From contig CAVVFG010000007.1 in NCBI GenBank assembly GCA_963747405.1, positions 310,001-374,000 of the forward strand: a DNA stretch of 64,000 nt, read 5' to 3'. This DNA is from Fodinibacter sp963747405 (GTDB taxonomy: Bacteria; Actinomycetota; Actinomycetes; Actinomycetales; Dermatophilaceae). Position 1 is the stretch's first letter. Each line of letters starts with the position of its first letter. The notes beneath the pieces were generated by a model. It was given only the letters and a program-made list of their open reading frames with translations, was not told the origin of the DNA and ran no database searches. Below are positions 32,772 through 46,129 of the stretch, one piece after another. A program made the position numbers and the translations under genes.

Positions 32772-33881
32772 CTAGTTGCGGCCGAGCACGTTCTCGGCCA
32801 CCGCATTGAGTCGCTCGGAGGTGACCACACCGCGCACCGACCCGGCCGCGGTGACGACCACCACGGACGACCCGGTGATCGCCATCGCCCGCAGCACCGG
32901 CTCCGCGTCGTCGCCAGGGGCGAGCTCGACGACGCACCCGTCGGGCAGCCGCACGAGCACGGAGGACAGCGGCGTGGTCGGCGCCAGCGTGGCGATGTCG
33001 GGCACCGTCGGCGAGGGGGCGGGCAGCAGCAGGGTGGGCCGGCCGTGCTCGTCGAGCGCCACGACGCGGCGGCCGACCCCGACCAGCTCGCCGAGGGGCG
33101 TGCCGGCCGGCACCAGCACCACCGGGTCGAGGACCTGCTCGGGGCGCACCCGCCGCAGCAGCCGCTCGAGCGGGGCGCGCCGCAGCGCCGCCGTGGCCCC
33201 TGACCAGAGGATCCAGGCCATCACGAGCCCCAGGCCGATGCCGAACAGGTCGGAGGTGCCCTGCGCCAGCGGCCGCACGACGTACCAGAGCACCACGCCC
33301 GCGGCGAGCAGGCGACCGCACCAGCCGGCGACCACGAGCCCGAGGTCGCGGCGCCCGGTGACCCCCCAGACCAGCGACTGCACGAGCTGGCCGCCGTCGA
33401 GCGGCAGGCCCGGCAGCAGGTTGAACCCGGCCAGCAGCAGGTTGAGGAACATGAACAGCCAGGCGAAGCGGGAGGCCGGCCACGGCAGGATGCCGACCAT
33501 GGCGCTGCCGACACCGGCGAGCGCGAGGTTCGCCAGGGGGCCGGCCCCGGCGATCACCGCGGTGCGCACCGGGGTGGACCCGGTGGCGTCGTAGGCCGTG
33601 TGGCCGCCCCACAGCGTCGCGACGATGCGGTGCACCCGGAAGCCGAGCAGCCGGGCGGCGAGGGCGTGTGCCACCTCGTGCCCGAGCACCGCGACGAGGA
33701 TGCCGACCACCATGACCACGGCGGAGGCGGCCGCGCCTGCGGTGCCGAGGTCGCGGGCGTTCTGCCACCCGGTCCAGGCGACGAACGCGCCGAGCAGCAG
33801 CCAGGTGCGGTCGAGGTAGACCGGCACGCCGGCCACCCGGGCGAGCCGCAGCGCCCCGGCGGGGGGGAGCTCGTCGGACAT
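32772..33881 (-). CDS. Site-2 protease family (M50) with C-terminal CBS-like domains
   Basis: 369-residue intramembrane metalloprotease. HEVAH (VLGHEVAHALAARLLGF) and the second metal-binding motif NLLPGLPLDGGQ lie in separate membrane segments, as in S2P enzymes. About six membrane segments are predicted. The C-terminal 130 residues look like two CBS domains, which may sense nucleotides. Targets could include anti-sigma factors or membrane remnants. TAGGGT ends 7 bases before the ATG at 33881. It is a common neighbour of the arc-trmI cluster. Confidence 0.9.
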   Translation of the reverse strand: MSDELPPAGALRLARVAGVPVYLDRTWLLLGAFVAWTGWQNARDLGTAGAAASAVVMVVGILVAVLGHEVAHALAARLLGFRVHRIVATLWGGHTAYDATGSTPVRTAVIAGAGPLANLALAGVGSAMVGILPWPASRFAWLFMFLNLLLAGFNLLPGLPLDGGQLVQSLVWGVTGRRDLGLVVAGWCGRLLAAGVVLWYVVRPLAQGTSDLFGIGLGLVMAWILWSGATAALRRAPLERLLRRVRPEQVLDPVVLVPAGTPLGELVGVGRRVVALDEHGRPTLLLPAPSPTVPDIATLAPTTPLSSVLVRLPDGCVVELAPGDDAEPVLRAMAITGSSVVVVTAAGSVRGVVTSERLNAVAENVLGRN

Positions 33882-33927
33882 GCCACGGACCCTACGTGAG
33901 GAACCCGGCATACTGATCCTTCGTCCA

Positions 33928-37724
<3,797 letters not shown>

Positions 37725-37743
<19 letters not shown>

Positions 37744-40028
37744 CCCGGCACCAGGGCGAAGGCGCCCTCCTCCTCCTGCGCGTTGTGCAGGCGCAGCACC
37801 GCGTACAGGCCGTACAGCAACCGGCGCAGCTCGACCACGTCCTCCTCGTCCACGGCATCCGGGTCGACGTTCCCGAGCAGCCGGCGCAGGCGGCCGACCT
37901 GGTACTCGATCTCGGCGTGTGTGCGGCTGAGCGCAGCGGTGGAGTCGGTGCCGCCGAGCGCGCGCGACACCAGGGGCACCAGCAGCCGCTCGTCCTCGCG
38001 CTCGTGCGGCACGAGGGTGGTCTCGAGACGGTCCAGGAGCTGGTGGGCGGGCGCGAGGTCGGCCGCGTCGGAGGACAGCCCGTCGGCGACGGCCCGGATC
38101 TGCTCGACCTCCGGCAGCACGGCGTCGTGGCGCTCACGCAGCTGGGTGGCGAGGGCGACGTCCTCGGGCGGCATCGCGACGGTGTGCACCCGCCCGGGGA
38201 GCACGGCGCGCAGCGCGATGCCGATGGCCAGCACGTCGATGCCCTCCTGGAGCACCGCGCCCGCCGCCGGGGGAAGCAGGCCTGCCGCCGCCGCGACCAT
38301 GGCGAGCAGTGACAGCCCCATCCCGACCGCGACGGCCTGCACGGCGATCGACCGCGACCGGCGGGCGATGAGGATCGCGTCGGCGAGGGCGTCGACCCGG
38401 TCGACGGTGAGCACGACGTCGGCCGCCTCGGAGGATGCCGTCGCACCCCTGGCGGCCAGGGCGACGCCGACACCGGCGGCGGCCAGGGCCGGCGCGTCGT
38501 TGATGCCGTCCCCGACCATGATCGTGGCCGACGCGGCCGACTCGCGCTGGATGGCCGCGAGCTTGTCGCCCGGGTCGCAGTCGGCGAGCACGTCGTCGAC
38601 GCCCACGATCCGGCCCACCGTGCCCGCGACGTCCGCGCGGTCGCCGGTCACGAGGACCACACGGTGCACCCCCGCGCTCCGCAGCGCGCGCACCATCCGC
38701 GGGGCGTCGGGCCGGATCGGGTCCTCGAGGAGCATCGCGCCGGCGGGCGCGCCGTCCAGCGCGGCGAAGACGGTGATCGCCCCCTCGAGGTCGGCGCGCC
38801 GCCGCACCTGGCGCACCCAGGCGGGGGTGCTGTCGGTGACGATCCACGAGGACTTCCCCAGCCGCACCTCGTGCCCGTCGACCGTCCCGCGCACGCCGTA
38901 GCCGTGCACCTCGACGACGTCGGTGGGCAATGTGAGGGTCAGGCCGCGGCGGGCGGCTGCCGCGACGATGGAGTCGGCCAGGACGTGGGCGGACAGCTGG
39001 TCCAGCGAGGCGGCCAGGCGCAGCAGCGTGTCGGCGTCGACTCCCTCACCGGCAGTGACCACGCCGGTCACCGTGGGGTGTCCCTGGGTGAGGGTGCCGG
39101 TCTTGTCGAAGAGCACCACCCGGCCGGCCGCGAGCCGCTCGAGGGCGCCCCCGCCCTTGATCACCACGCCCCGGCGCGCGGCCCGGGAGAGCCCGGACAT
39201 GATCGCGATGGGGGCGGCCAGCAGCAACGGGCACGGCGTCGCCACGACGAGCACGGCCACCGCGCGCACCGGGTCCCCCGACAGGAGCCAGGCGGCCCCG
39301 GCCAGGACCAGGGTGACCGGGACGAACAGCACGGCGAAGCGGTCGGCCGTTCGCACGAACGGCGCCGAGGAGGCCTGCGCCTGCTCGACCAGGCGGACCA
39401 CACCGGCATATGTCGACTCGGCGGCGACCGAGGTCGCGAGCAGCTCGACGGGGCTACCCGAGTTGACGACGCCACTGCGCACCTCGTCGCCGGTCGGCCG
39501 CTCGACGGGCATGGCCTCGCCGGTGAGGGCCGACTCGTCGAACACCCCCGGGCCGACCAGCCGTCCGTCGACGGGAACGACCTCCCCCGTGCCCACGACG
39601 AGCGCGTCCCCACGCTGCACCTGGTCGACCGGTACGTCCTCGAGGCCGTCGGCGATTCGGCGGCGGGCGGTGCGTGGCGCGCGTTCGACCAGGAGACCCA
39701 GCTCGCGCCGGGCCCGTGCCGCAGCGCGCGCCTCGAGCACCTGACCGGAGGTGAGCATCAGGGTGATCATCGCCCCGGCGAAGGGCTCGCCCACGGCCAG
39801 GGCGCCGCCGAGGGCGAGCACGGCGATCACGTCGACGGAGGGTTGGCGACGCCGTACGGCGGACACCGTCCACACCAGCGAGACGCCCAGCCCGAGCACG
39901 GTGCCGACGACCCACAAGGCCTCCGCCAGTGCCCGTGTGTCGAGGACCCAGGCCGCGCCACCGGTTGCCAGCAGGACCAGTGAGGCGACGAACAGCACCA
40001 GCGGGGCACGCTCCCGCAACGACCTCAC
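37725..40028 (-). CDS. P1B-5-type metal-transporting ATPase with C-terminal hemerythrin domain
   Basis: 767-residue fusion. Residues about 1-625 are a P1B-type ATPase: six or so core membrane segments, the metal-site motif TPCP at 264-267, phosphorylation loop DKTGT at 308-312, and MVGDGIND. There is no N-terminal heavy-metal domain. Residues about 630-767 form a hemerythrin four-helix bundle with the spaced ligands His (RERHDAV), HEREDE, His (SRTHAEIE) and HNAQEE. This layout defines P1B-5 ATPases, for which nickel or iron export is reported. The hemerythrin part may sense iron or oxygen. Start is GTG at 40028. It is convergent with metH. Confidence 0.88.
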
Positions 40029-40124
40029 GCCCTCATGCTGTCACCGTGGCCGACACCGGGCCCTCGCGGGAGACCAGGGTCACTGACCGCGGGGTGGCGG
40101 CGACGGCGTGTCGGTGACCCGGCA

Positions 40125-40136
40125 TACCTTGGCCCC
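40125..40136 (+). promoter_or_regulatory. -10 box of the RecB-like gene, leaderless type
   Basis: TACCTT at 40125-40130 ends 6 bases before the ATG at 40137, with no ribosome site between. Confidence 0.5.
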
Positions 40137-40982
40137 ATGACCCCCGCCCTGTCCCCGAGCCGCGCCGCGGACTTCAAGCAGTGCCCGCTGCTGTTCCGGT
40201 TCCGCACCATCGACAGGCTCGAGGGCCCGCCGTCTCCCGCCGCCGCGCGGGGCACCCTGGTGCACGCCGTGCTCGAGCACCTGTTCGACCTCCCGGCCGG
40301 CCAGCGCACGCCGGAGGCCGCGGTGGCGCTCCTCGAGCCGCGGTGGTCGGCGCTGGTCGAGGAGCGGCCCGAGCTGAAGGCGATGATCGACGACGACGAG
40401 CTGCTCACCACCGAGAGCTGGTTCGCCGCGGCGCAGACCCTGGTCGAGCAGTGGTTCGAGCTCGAGGACCCCACCCGGCTCGAGCCGGCCGCCCGCGAGC
40501 TCTACGTCGAGACCGAGGTCGAGGGCCTCACCCTGCGTGGCTACGTCGACCGGCTCGACGTCGCCCCCGACGGCGCGATGCGGGTGGTCGACTACAAGAC
40601 CGGCCGCTCCCCCAGCGAGCTGTTCGAGGCCAAGGCGCTGTTCCAGATGAAGTTCTACGCGTTGGTGCTGTGGCGCACGCACGGCGCCGTCCCGCGCCAG
40701 CTGCAGCTGGTCTACCTCGGCAACGGCGAGGTGGTGCGCTACGCACCCGACGAGCGCGACCTGCTCGCCATCGAGCGCAACGTCAAGGCCATCTGGGATG
40801 CCGTGGTGCGCGCGGCGCAGACCGGCGACTGGCGCCCGCGCACTTCGCGGCTGTGCGACTGGTGCGACTTCCGAGACCTGTGCCCCGCCTGGGGCGGCAC
40901 CCCACCCCCGCTGCCGGAGGGCGCCGGCGAGATCGCGCTCGACCCGGCGCGCTCAGGCGCCCTCGACCCCGTCGAGGAGTGA
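40137..40982 (+). CDS. RecB-family PD-(D/E)XK nuclease with Fe-S cysteines
   Basis: 281-residue stand-alone nuclease domain. The active site is RGYVDRLD followed by VVDYKTGR (PD-(D/E)XK pattern). The four cysteines of an AddB/Cas4-like Fe-S cluster are one in FKQCPLLFRF near the N-terminus and three in CDWCDFRDLC near the C-terminus. The protein thus resembles Cas4-like and RecB C-terminal nucleases, but no cas genes are near. It is probably a repair nuclease of actinobacteria. Overlap with the convergent HAD gene is 30 bp. Confidence 0.87.
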   Translation: MTPALSPSRAADFKQCPLLFRFRTIDRLEGPPSPAAARGTLVHAVLEHLFDLPAGQRTPEAAVALLEPRWSALVEERPELKAMIDDDELLTTESWFAAAQTLVEQWFELEDPTRLEPAARELYVETEVEGLTLRGYVDRLDVAPDGAMRVVDYKTGRSPSELFEAKALFQMKFYALVLWRTHGAVPRQLQLVYLGNGEVVRYAPDERDLLAIERNVKAIWDAVVRAAQTGDWRPRTSRLCDWCDFRDLCPAWGGTPPPLPEGAGEIALDPARSGALDPVEE

Positions 40983-41636
40983 GACGGAGGCGGCCAGCTC
41001 GGCGAGCCCTTGGGGAGTGATGCCGGCCAGGCCGTCGACGTGCACCGCCCCGGGCGTGCGCGGCACCGCCACCACGTGCGGCACCGCCACGGTCGGCACC
41101 CCGGCCGCCACGGCCGAGCGCACCCCGGTGGGCGAGTCCTCGATGGCGACGCAGTCGCCGGGCGCCACGCCGAGCAGCCGGGCGGCGGCCCGGTAGGGCT
41201 CGGGGTGCGGCTTGCCGTGCGAGACCTCGTCGCCGGTCACCACCGCGGCGAAGGCCCCCTCGGGCAGGGCGCTGACCACGGCATCCGCCAGGGAGCGCCA
41301 TGACATGGTGACCAGCGCGCTGGGCACCCCCTGTGCCCGCAACGCCTCGAGCAGCTCGCGGGCGCCGGGCCGCCACGGCACGTGCTCACGCACCTGCGCG
41401 ACCACCCGCTCGAGCAGCTCGTCGACGATCCGCTCGGGCGACCACGAGATCGGCGAGTGCTCGCGGATGAAGGCGGCCGACACCATCAGGTCGTTGCCGA
41501 CGAGCTGGTGCGCGAACTCGTCGCTCCAGGTGCCGCCGTGCTCGGCGACGATCGCGTGCTCGGCGGCGATCCAGTAGGGCTCGGTGTCGACCAGGGTGCC
41601 GTCCATGTCCCAGAGCACGGCCGCGGGAAGGCTCAT
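40953..41636 (-). CDS. HAD-superfamily phosphatase (beta-phosphoglucomutase-like)
   Basis: 227-residue enzyme with motif I DMDGTLVDTEP, motif II LVTMSWRS, motif III Lys in SHGKPHPEPY and motif IV AIEDSPTGVRSAVAAG. A helical cap (residues about 20-90) places it in subclass I. Substrates of such proteins are small sugar phosphates or similar. The ATG at 41636 has TAGGCT 8 bases upstream. No neighbour indicates the substrate. Confidence 0.88.
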   Translation of the reverse strand: MSLPAAVLWDMDGTLVDTEPYWIAAEHAIVAEHGGTWSDEFAHQLVGNDLMVSAAFIREHSPISWSPERIVDELLERVVAQVREHVPWRPGARELLEALRAQGVPSALVTMSWRSLADAVVSALPEGAFAAVVTGDEVSHGKPHPEPYRAAARLLGVAPGDCVAIEDSPTGVRSAVAAGVPTVAVPHVVAVPRTPGAVHVDGLAGITPQGLAELAASVSLLDGVEGA

Positions 41637-41690
41637 GGGTCGCAAGCCTAGTGAGCCGTAGGGTGGATACCTGACGACAGGAGGACCGCA

Positions 41691-42539
41691 GTGATCGAGC
41701 TCGAAGACCTGCCCGAGCTGAAGGACGCGGTCATGATCGCCGCCTTCGAGGGGTGGAACGACGCCGGCGAGGCCGCGAGCGCGGTCATCGAGCACCTCGC
41801 CGAGATCTGGGACGCCGACGTCGTGGCCGCACTCGACCCCGAGGACTACTACGACTTCCAGGTCAACCGGCCCAGGGTGCTCCTGGAGAACGGCCGGCGC
41901 CGGATCAGCTGGCGCACCACCCGCGTGCTGGTGGCCACGAACACCTCGCTGGGCCGCGACGTCGTGCTGGTGCAGGGGGTGGAGCCGTCGTTCCGGTGGC
42001 GGGCCTTCGCGATCGAGCTGATGGAGCTGGCCCAGGCCGCCGACGTGTCGATGGTGGTCACCCTCGGGGCCCTCATGGCCGACGTCGCCCACTCGCGCCC
42101 CATCCCGGTGTCCGCGACCTCCGACAGCGAGGACACCCGGCACCGCCATGACCTCGACATGAGCAGCTACGAGGGTCCCACCGGCATCGTCGGCGTGCTG
42201 GCGGATGCCGCAACCCAGGTCGGCGTGCCGTCGGTCTCCTGCTGGGCGGCGGTGCCGCACTACGCGGGTCACAGCCCGTCGCCCAAGGCCACCCTCGCCC
42301 TCGTCAGCCGGCTCGAGGACCTCCTCGACGGCCCGATCGAGCACGGCGAGCTCGACGAGGACTCGCACGCCTGGGAGCGCGGCATCAACGAGCTGGCCGC
42401 CTCCGACACCGAGGTCGCCGAGTACGTCGAGAGCCTGGAGGAGGCCCAGGACACCGCCGACCTGCCGGAGGCGAGCGGCGACGCGATCGCCAAGGAGTTC
42501 GAGCGCTACCTGCGGCGTCGCAGCACCGACGAGGGCTGA
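41691..42539 (+). CDS. PAC2-family protein
   Basis: 282-residue protein of the PAC2 family (named after a eukaryotic proteasome-assembly chaperone). The signatures AAFEGWNDAGEAASAVIEHL, VNRPRVLLENGRRRISW and VSCWAAVPHYAGHSPSPKATLALV are present. In actinobacteria PAC2 homologues form assemblies of unknown task. A good AGGAGG ribosome site lies 6 bases before the GTG at 41691. It lies 10 kb from arc. The acidic C-terminus is probably disordered. A role with the proteasome is only suggested by the family name. Confidence 0.85.
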   Translation: MIELEDLPELKDAVMIAAFEGWNDAGEAASAVIEHLAEIWDADVVAALDPEDYYDFQVNRPRVLLENGRRRISWRTTRVLVATNTSLGRDVVLVQGVEPSFRWRAFAIELMELAQAADVSMVVTLGALMADVAHSRPIPVSATSDSEDTRHRHDLDMSSYEGPTGIVGVLADAATQVGVPSVSCWAAVPHYAGHSPSPKATLALVSRLEDLLDGPIEHGELDEDSHAWERGINELAASDTEVAEYVESLEEAQDTADLPEASGDAIAKEFERYLRRRSTDEG

Positions 42540-42586
42540 GCCGCCCGGGCCCGGCGACGGCCCGAGGCAGTGCGGCCGGGAAAACA

Positions 42587-42633
42587 CGAAGGCCACGAAA
42601 TCCGGTGTCTCGCCGGGCTTTCGTGGGCCTTCG
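42587..42633. terminator. Long hairpin after the PAC2 gene
   Basis: CGAAGGCCACGAAA at 42587-42600 pairs with TTTCGTGGGCCTTCG at 42619-42633, with a single bulged base. It lies 48 bases after the PAC2 stop and is likely its terminator, perhaps also that of mshC. Confidence 0.6.
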
Positions 42634-42660
42634 GTTACCTGGCCGGAGCTTCCGCTGCAG

Positions 42661-42708
42661 GGGGGTACGGGAGTTCCGGTGCAAGTAGGAACACCGTAGC
42701 GCGCCCCC
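42661..42708. repeat. Nested inverted repeats between PAC2 and mshC genes
   Basis: GGGGG/CCCCC (42661-42665/42704-42708), TACGG/CCGTA (42666-42670/42694-42698) and GTTCC/GGAAC (42673-42677/42688-42692) nest into one bulged stem. With the hairpin at 42587-42633 it fills most of the 259-bp gap 42540-42798, which otherwise holds no visible gene. Confidence 0.5.
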
Positions 42709-42798
42709 GCGGTCCTCTGCTGCCGAATCAGGACCTGGCTGCGGTGGGTCGCTCAGCACTCTCTCAGGGAGCCGGCAGCGCGTGCCCGCGGGCGCCGC

Positions 42799-44052
42799 TC
42801 AGAGCCGGACGCCGAGCACGGCATCCACGGTGCGCGCCACCAGCCCGGGCGCCACGGCGTCGTCCCAGTGGCCGGCCAGGGTGCGCTCGGCCCACGCGTC
42901 GACGGCCGCCAGCGCGCCCCCGGTGTCGAGGTCGGCGGCGATCGCCGAACGCACCGAGGCGATGGTGCCGGTGGCGTCGGCGCCCCGGTTGACCGACAGG
43001 GCCTCGCGCCACCGGGCCAGCCGGGCCTGCGCACCGGTGAGCAGGTCGGGGGTGTACTCCCAGTCGGTTCGGTAGTGCTGGTCGAGCAGCACCAGCCGGA
43101 TGGCCATCGGGTCGACGCCGTCGGCCCGCAGCCTCGACACGAGCACGAGGTTGCCGCGCGACTTGCTCATCTTCTCGCCCTCGAAGCCGACCATGGCCTG
43201 GTGCACGTAGTGCCGGGCGAAGGTGTCGTCGTGCGTCAGCGCTGCCGACTGCGCGGCGCTCATCTCGTGGTGCGGGAAGACCAGGTCGGTGCCGCCGCCC
43301 TGGATGTCGAGCGGGTGACCCAGCCGGTCCAGCGAGATGGCCGTGCACTCGATGTGCCAGCCCGGCCGGCCGGCGCCGAGCACCTCGTCGTCCCAGCAGG
43401 GCTCGCCGTCGCGGGCCGCGCGCCACAGCAGCGGGTCGAACGGGTCGCGCTTGCCCACCCGGTCGGGGTCACCGCCACGGTCGGCGAAGACCGCCGCCAT
43501 CTGCTCGCGCGTCCACCCGGACACCGAGCCGAAGCTGTGCGTCTGGGCGAGGTCGAGGTAGACGTCGTCGCCGGCGGCCTCGCCGCCGGGCACGGGCAGG
43601 CGGTAGGCCGTGCCCTCGGCGAGCAGGGTGCGCACCTCGCGGGTGATCTCGGGCATCGACTCGACCACGCCCACGAGGGCGTCGGGGGGGACGACGGCCA
43701 GCGCCGTCATGTCCTCGCGGAAGAGGTCGATCTCGGCAGTGGCCAGCTCGCGCCAGTCGCGGCCGTCGCGGGCGGCCCGCTCGAGCAGCGGGTCGTCGAC
43801 GTCGGTGACGTTCTGCACGTAGTGCACCTCGTGGCCGGCGTCGCGCAGCGCGCGGCCGACGAGGTCGAAGGTGACGTAGGTGGCCGCGTGTCCCAGGTGG
43901 GTGGCGTCGTAGGGCGTGATGCCGCAGACGTAGAGCCGGGCCACCGGGCCGGCGCCGACCGGCCGCACGGAGCGGGTGCGGGTGTCGAACAGCGAGAGCG
44001 GGTCACCGTGGCCGGGCACGGCGGGGACGAAAGGGGCGGGCCACGACTTCAC
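42799..44052 (-). CDS. mshC: Cysteine:GlcN-inositol ligase (mycothiol synthesis)
   Basis: MshC joins cysteine to GlcN-Ins with ATP, the penultimate step of mycothiol synthesis. The 417-residue protein is related to cysteinyl-tRNA synthetase, with the HIGH-like THLGHAATYV, zinc ligands including YVCGITPYD, WHIECTA and FPHHEMSAAQ, and KMSKS (EGEKMSKSRGN). It lacks the anticodon-binding domain, which separates it from CysS. TAGTCT ends 6 bases before the GTG at 44052 (leaderless). It is in the common actinobacterial order with the SCO1664-like and DUF3090 genes. Confidence 0.95.
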   Translation of the reverse strand: MKSWPAPFVPAVPGHGDPLSLFDTRTRSVRPVGAGPVARLYVCGITPYDATHLGHAATYVTFDLVGRALRDAGHEVHYVQNVTDVDDPLLERAARDGRDWRELATAEIDLFREDMTALAVVPPDALVGVVESMPEITREVRTLLAEGTAYRLPVPGGEAAGDDVYLDLAQTHSFGSVSGWTREQMAAVFADRGGDPDRVGKRDPFDPLLWRAARDGEPCWDDEVLGAGRPGWHIECTAISLDRLGHPLDIQGGGTDLVFPHHEMSAAQSAALTHDDTFARHYVHQAMVGFEGEKMSKSRGNLVLVSRLRADGVDPMAIRLVLLDQHYRTDWEYTPDLLTGAQARLARWREALSVNRGADATGTIASVRSAIAADLDTGGALAAVDAWAERTLAGHWDDAVAPGLVARTVDAVLGVRL

Positions 44053-44075
44053 CGGGCAAGACTACGGGGCGCCGG

Positions 44076-44891
44076 CTACAGCGCCGGCCACGGGATCGCC
44101 GGCCAGCCGGGTCGCGGGGCGGGGTGTCGCCGGGTGCGCCGCAGTGCCTCGGTGCGCTGCTGCAGCGCCTGCACCTCGGCGCGGGTCAGCAGGGTCGCCA
44201 GCTCGTCGGCCAGCCCGCGATCGAGGGCGTCGAGCAGTGTCTCGAGCCGGCCCAGGTCGGCGTCGGGGAGGGGCTCGCCGGCCCACCCCCACAGCACCGT
44301 GCGCAGCTTGGGCTCAACGCTCAGGCTCACCCCGTGGTCGCAGCCGCGCACGACCTCGCCGTCGCGCAGCAGGTGGCTGCCCTTGCGGTCGGAGTTGTTC
44401 AGCACGGCGTCGAACACCGCCACCGTGCGCAGGGCCGGCTCGGGGCTGTGCGACACGACCACGGGCCGCCCGCCGGGTGACTCGCCCTCGAGCACCACGA
44501 CCCAGCCGTCGGGCACCCGGCTCGCCGGGGTCACCTCGACCAGCGGGTCGGGCTCGCCGTCGACCGGCCCCACCCACAGCTGCACCGAGCCCGGGCCGAG
44601 CGGCCCGTTGCGCAGCACGGTGGGCGGCACCACGTCGAAGCCACCGGCCGCGCTGACCAGGTAGGCGGCCCGCTCGCGCGCGACGAGGGTGCCGTCGGGG
44701 TAGTCCCACAGCGGGCGCTCACTGGCCTCCGGCTTGTGGATGACGAGCACCGGCTCGGCGCCGGCGTCCTGGCCCGGCGCCTCGACCGAGCACAGCAGGG
44801 CACCGTTGGAGGAGTCGACGATCCGGCCGACCGGGGTGAGCACCCCGCTCGTCAGGAGGTCGACGACGTCAGCGCCGGTACCCGTTGGCAC
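44076..44891 (-). CDS. SCO1664-family protein (PI3/4-kinase-like fold)
   Basis: 271-residue member of a conserved actinobacterial family usually found between mshC and a DUF3090 gene. Residues such as VIHKPEASERPLWDYP and AVFDAVLNNSDRKGSHLL with HGVSLSVEPKLRTVLWGW resemble the ATP-binding and catalytic-loop parts of phosphatidylinositol-kinase-like folds. The function is unknown; the constant link to mshC suggests a place in thiol or inositol metabolism. The GTG at 44891 overlaps the DUF3090 gene by 23 bases. Confidence 0.83.
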   Translation of the reverse strand: MPTGTGADVVDLLTSGVLTPVGRIVDSSNGALLCSVEAPGQDAGAEPVLVIHKPEASERPLWDYPDGTLVARERAAYLVSAAGGFDVVPPTVLRNGPLGPGSVQLWVGPVDGEPDPLVEVTPASRVPDGWVVVLEGESPGGRPVVVSHSPEPALRTVAVFDAVLNNSDRKGSHLLRDGEVVRGCDHGVSLSVEPKLRTVLWGWAGEPLPDADLGRLETLLDALDRGLADELATLLTRAEVQALQQRTEALRRTRRHPAPRPGWPAIPWPAL

Positions 44892-45387
44892 GGGGGCAGA
44901 TGTGGCCGGTGGGGTCCAGCGGCTGGCCGCAGAACGGGCACGAGGGGCGGCCGGCGGAGACGACCGCGCCGCACCGGCGGGCGAAGGCCCGGGCCGCCGC
45001 GGGGCTGAGCACGACCCGCAGCGTCTGCACGGTGTCGTCGTCGGCCTCCTCGACCTCTTCGGGGTCGCTGTCGTGGCACTCGATGACCAGCACGTTGCGG
45101 ACCGGGTCCCAGGCCAGGGCCAGGGTGTCGACGCGGAACTCGTCCTCGATGGGCGCGGCGAGGGGGTCGGTGTCGCCGCCCCCGAGCGGCTCGGTGGCGG
45201 TGCCCTCGGCGTGCGCGTCGAGCAGCTCGTTGACCCGGTCGGCGAGCACGCTGACCTGGACCTTCTCGAGCGAGACCGACACGAGCCGCCCGTCGCCGCT
45301 CGCCTGGAGGAAGAAGGTGCGGCCGCCGGGTGGCCCGACGGTGCCGGCGACGAATCGCTCGGGCGGGTCGAACACGGTTGCTGGCAT
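44869..45387 (-). CDS. DUF3090 family protein with a zinc-ribbon end
   Basis: 172-residue conserved actinobacterial protein of unknown function. The N-terminal part (PERFVAGTVGPPGGRTFFLQA) is diagnostic. The C-terminus has CPFCGQPLDPTGHICPRANG, three cysteines that could bind zinc with His. TAGGGT ends 7 bases before the ATG at 45387. This -10 box lies in the 10-bp gap after the importer ATPase gene, so DUF3090 and the two genes after it need not depend on the importer promoter. Confidence 0.87.
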   Translation of the reverse strand: MPATVFDPPERFVAGTVGPPGGRTFFLQASGDGRLVSVSLEKVQVSVLADRVNELLDAHAEGTATEPLGGGDTDPLAAPIEDEFRVDTLALAWDPVRNVLVIECHDSDPEEVEEADDDTVQTLRVVLSPAAARAFARRCGAVVSAGRPSCPFCGQPLDPTGHICPRANGYRR

Positions 45388-45397
45388 GGGCACCACC

Positions 45398-46129
45398 CTA
45401 GATCGAGAACCCGACGGGCAGCTCCAGGCGGTGGCGCGCCATCAAGGTCGCGTCCGACAGCACCGCGCGGGTCGGCCCGTCGGCGACCACCGACCCCTGC
45501 GAGAGCACCACCGCCCGCTCGCACAGCTCGACGGCGTAGGGCAGGTCGTGGGTGACCATCAGCACGGTGACGTCGAGCGAGCGCAGGATGCCGGCGAGCT
45601 CGCGTCGCGACGCCGGGTCGAGGTTCGACGACGGCTCGTCGAGCACCAGGATCTGCGGACGCATGGCCAGCACGGTGGCGATCGAGACCCGGCGGCGCTG
45701 GCCGAAGGAGAGGTGGTGCGGTGCCCGGTCGGCGAGGTCGCCGACGCCGACGAGGTCGAGCGCCTCGACCACCCGCGCCTCGAGCTCGGCGCCGCGCAGG
45801 CCGAGGTTGGCGGGGCCGAAGGCCACGTCGTCGCGGACCGTGGGCATGAAGAGCTGGTCGTCGGGGTCCTGGAAGACGATGCCGACCCGGCGCCGCACCT
45901 CGAGCAGGTTCGAGTCGGTGACCGGCAGCCCCGACACGGTCACGGTGCCGGCGCCCGGGGTGAGGATGCCGTTGAGATGCAGCACCAGCGTGGTCTTGCC
46001 GGCGCCGTTCGGGCCGAGCAGGGCCACCCGCTCCCCCGGGTGCACGTGCAGGTCGACGCCGAAGAGGGCCTGGTGCCCACCGGGGTAGGCGTAGGCGACG
46101 CCGCTCAGGTCGAGGACGGGGACGCTCAT
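45398..46129 (-). CDS. cbiO: ECF-type nickel/cobalt importer, ATPase subunit (NikO/CbiO)
   Basis: 243-residue ABC ATPase with Walker A GPNGAGKT, Q-loop QDPDDQLF (typical of ECF/Cbi ATPases), signature LSFGQRRRVS, Walker B ILVLDEP and the switch HD in VTHDLPYA. It powers uptake of Ni2+ or Co2+ with the CbiQ, PDGLE and CbiM subunits. The start overlaps cbiQ by 4 bases. The signature LSFGQ instead of LSGGQ is common in this family. Confidence 0.9.
   Translation of the reverse strand: MSVPVLDLSGVAYAYPGGHQALFGVDLHVHPGERVALLGPNGAGKTTLVLHLNGILTPGAGTVTVSGLPVTDSNLLEVRRRVGIVFQDPDDQLFMPTVRDDVAFGPANLGLRGAELEARVVEALDLVGVGDLADRAPHHLSFGQRRRVSIATVLAMRPQILVLDEPSSNLDPASRRELAGILRSLDVTVLMVTHDLPYAVELCERAVVLSQGSVVADGPTRAVLSDATLMARHRLELPVGFSI

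Noticed and set aside
33882..33927. Possible cobalamin riboswitch before metH
   Set aside because: Only 46 bases lie between the divergent start codons, too short for a riboswitch, and no B12-box sequence is visible there or before cbiM.
38664..39983. Long plus-strand open frame opposite to the P-type ATPase
   Set aside because: The minus strand carries all P-type ATPase and hemerythrin motifs; the other frame has no recognisable sequence and no ribosome site.
40137..40982. Cas4 or CRISPR association of the RecB-like nuclease
   Set aside because: It shares the nuclease and Fe-S cysteine pattern with Cas4, but there is no repeat array or cas gene in the window and the neighbours are housekeeping genes.
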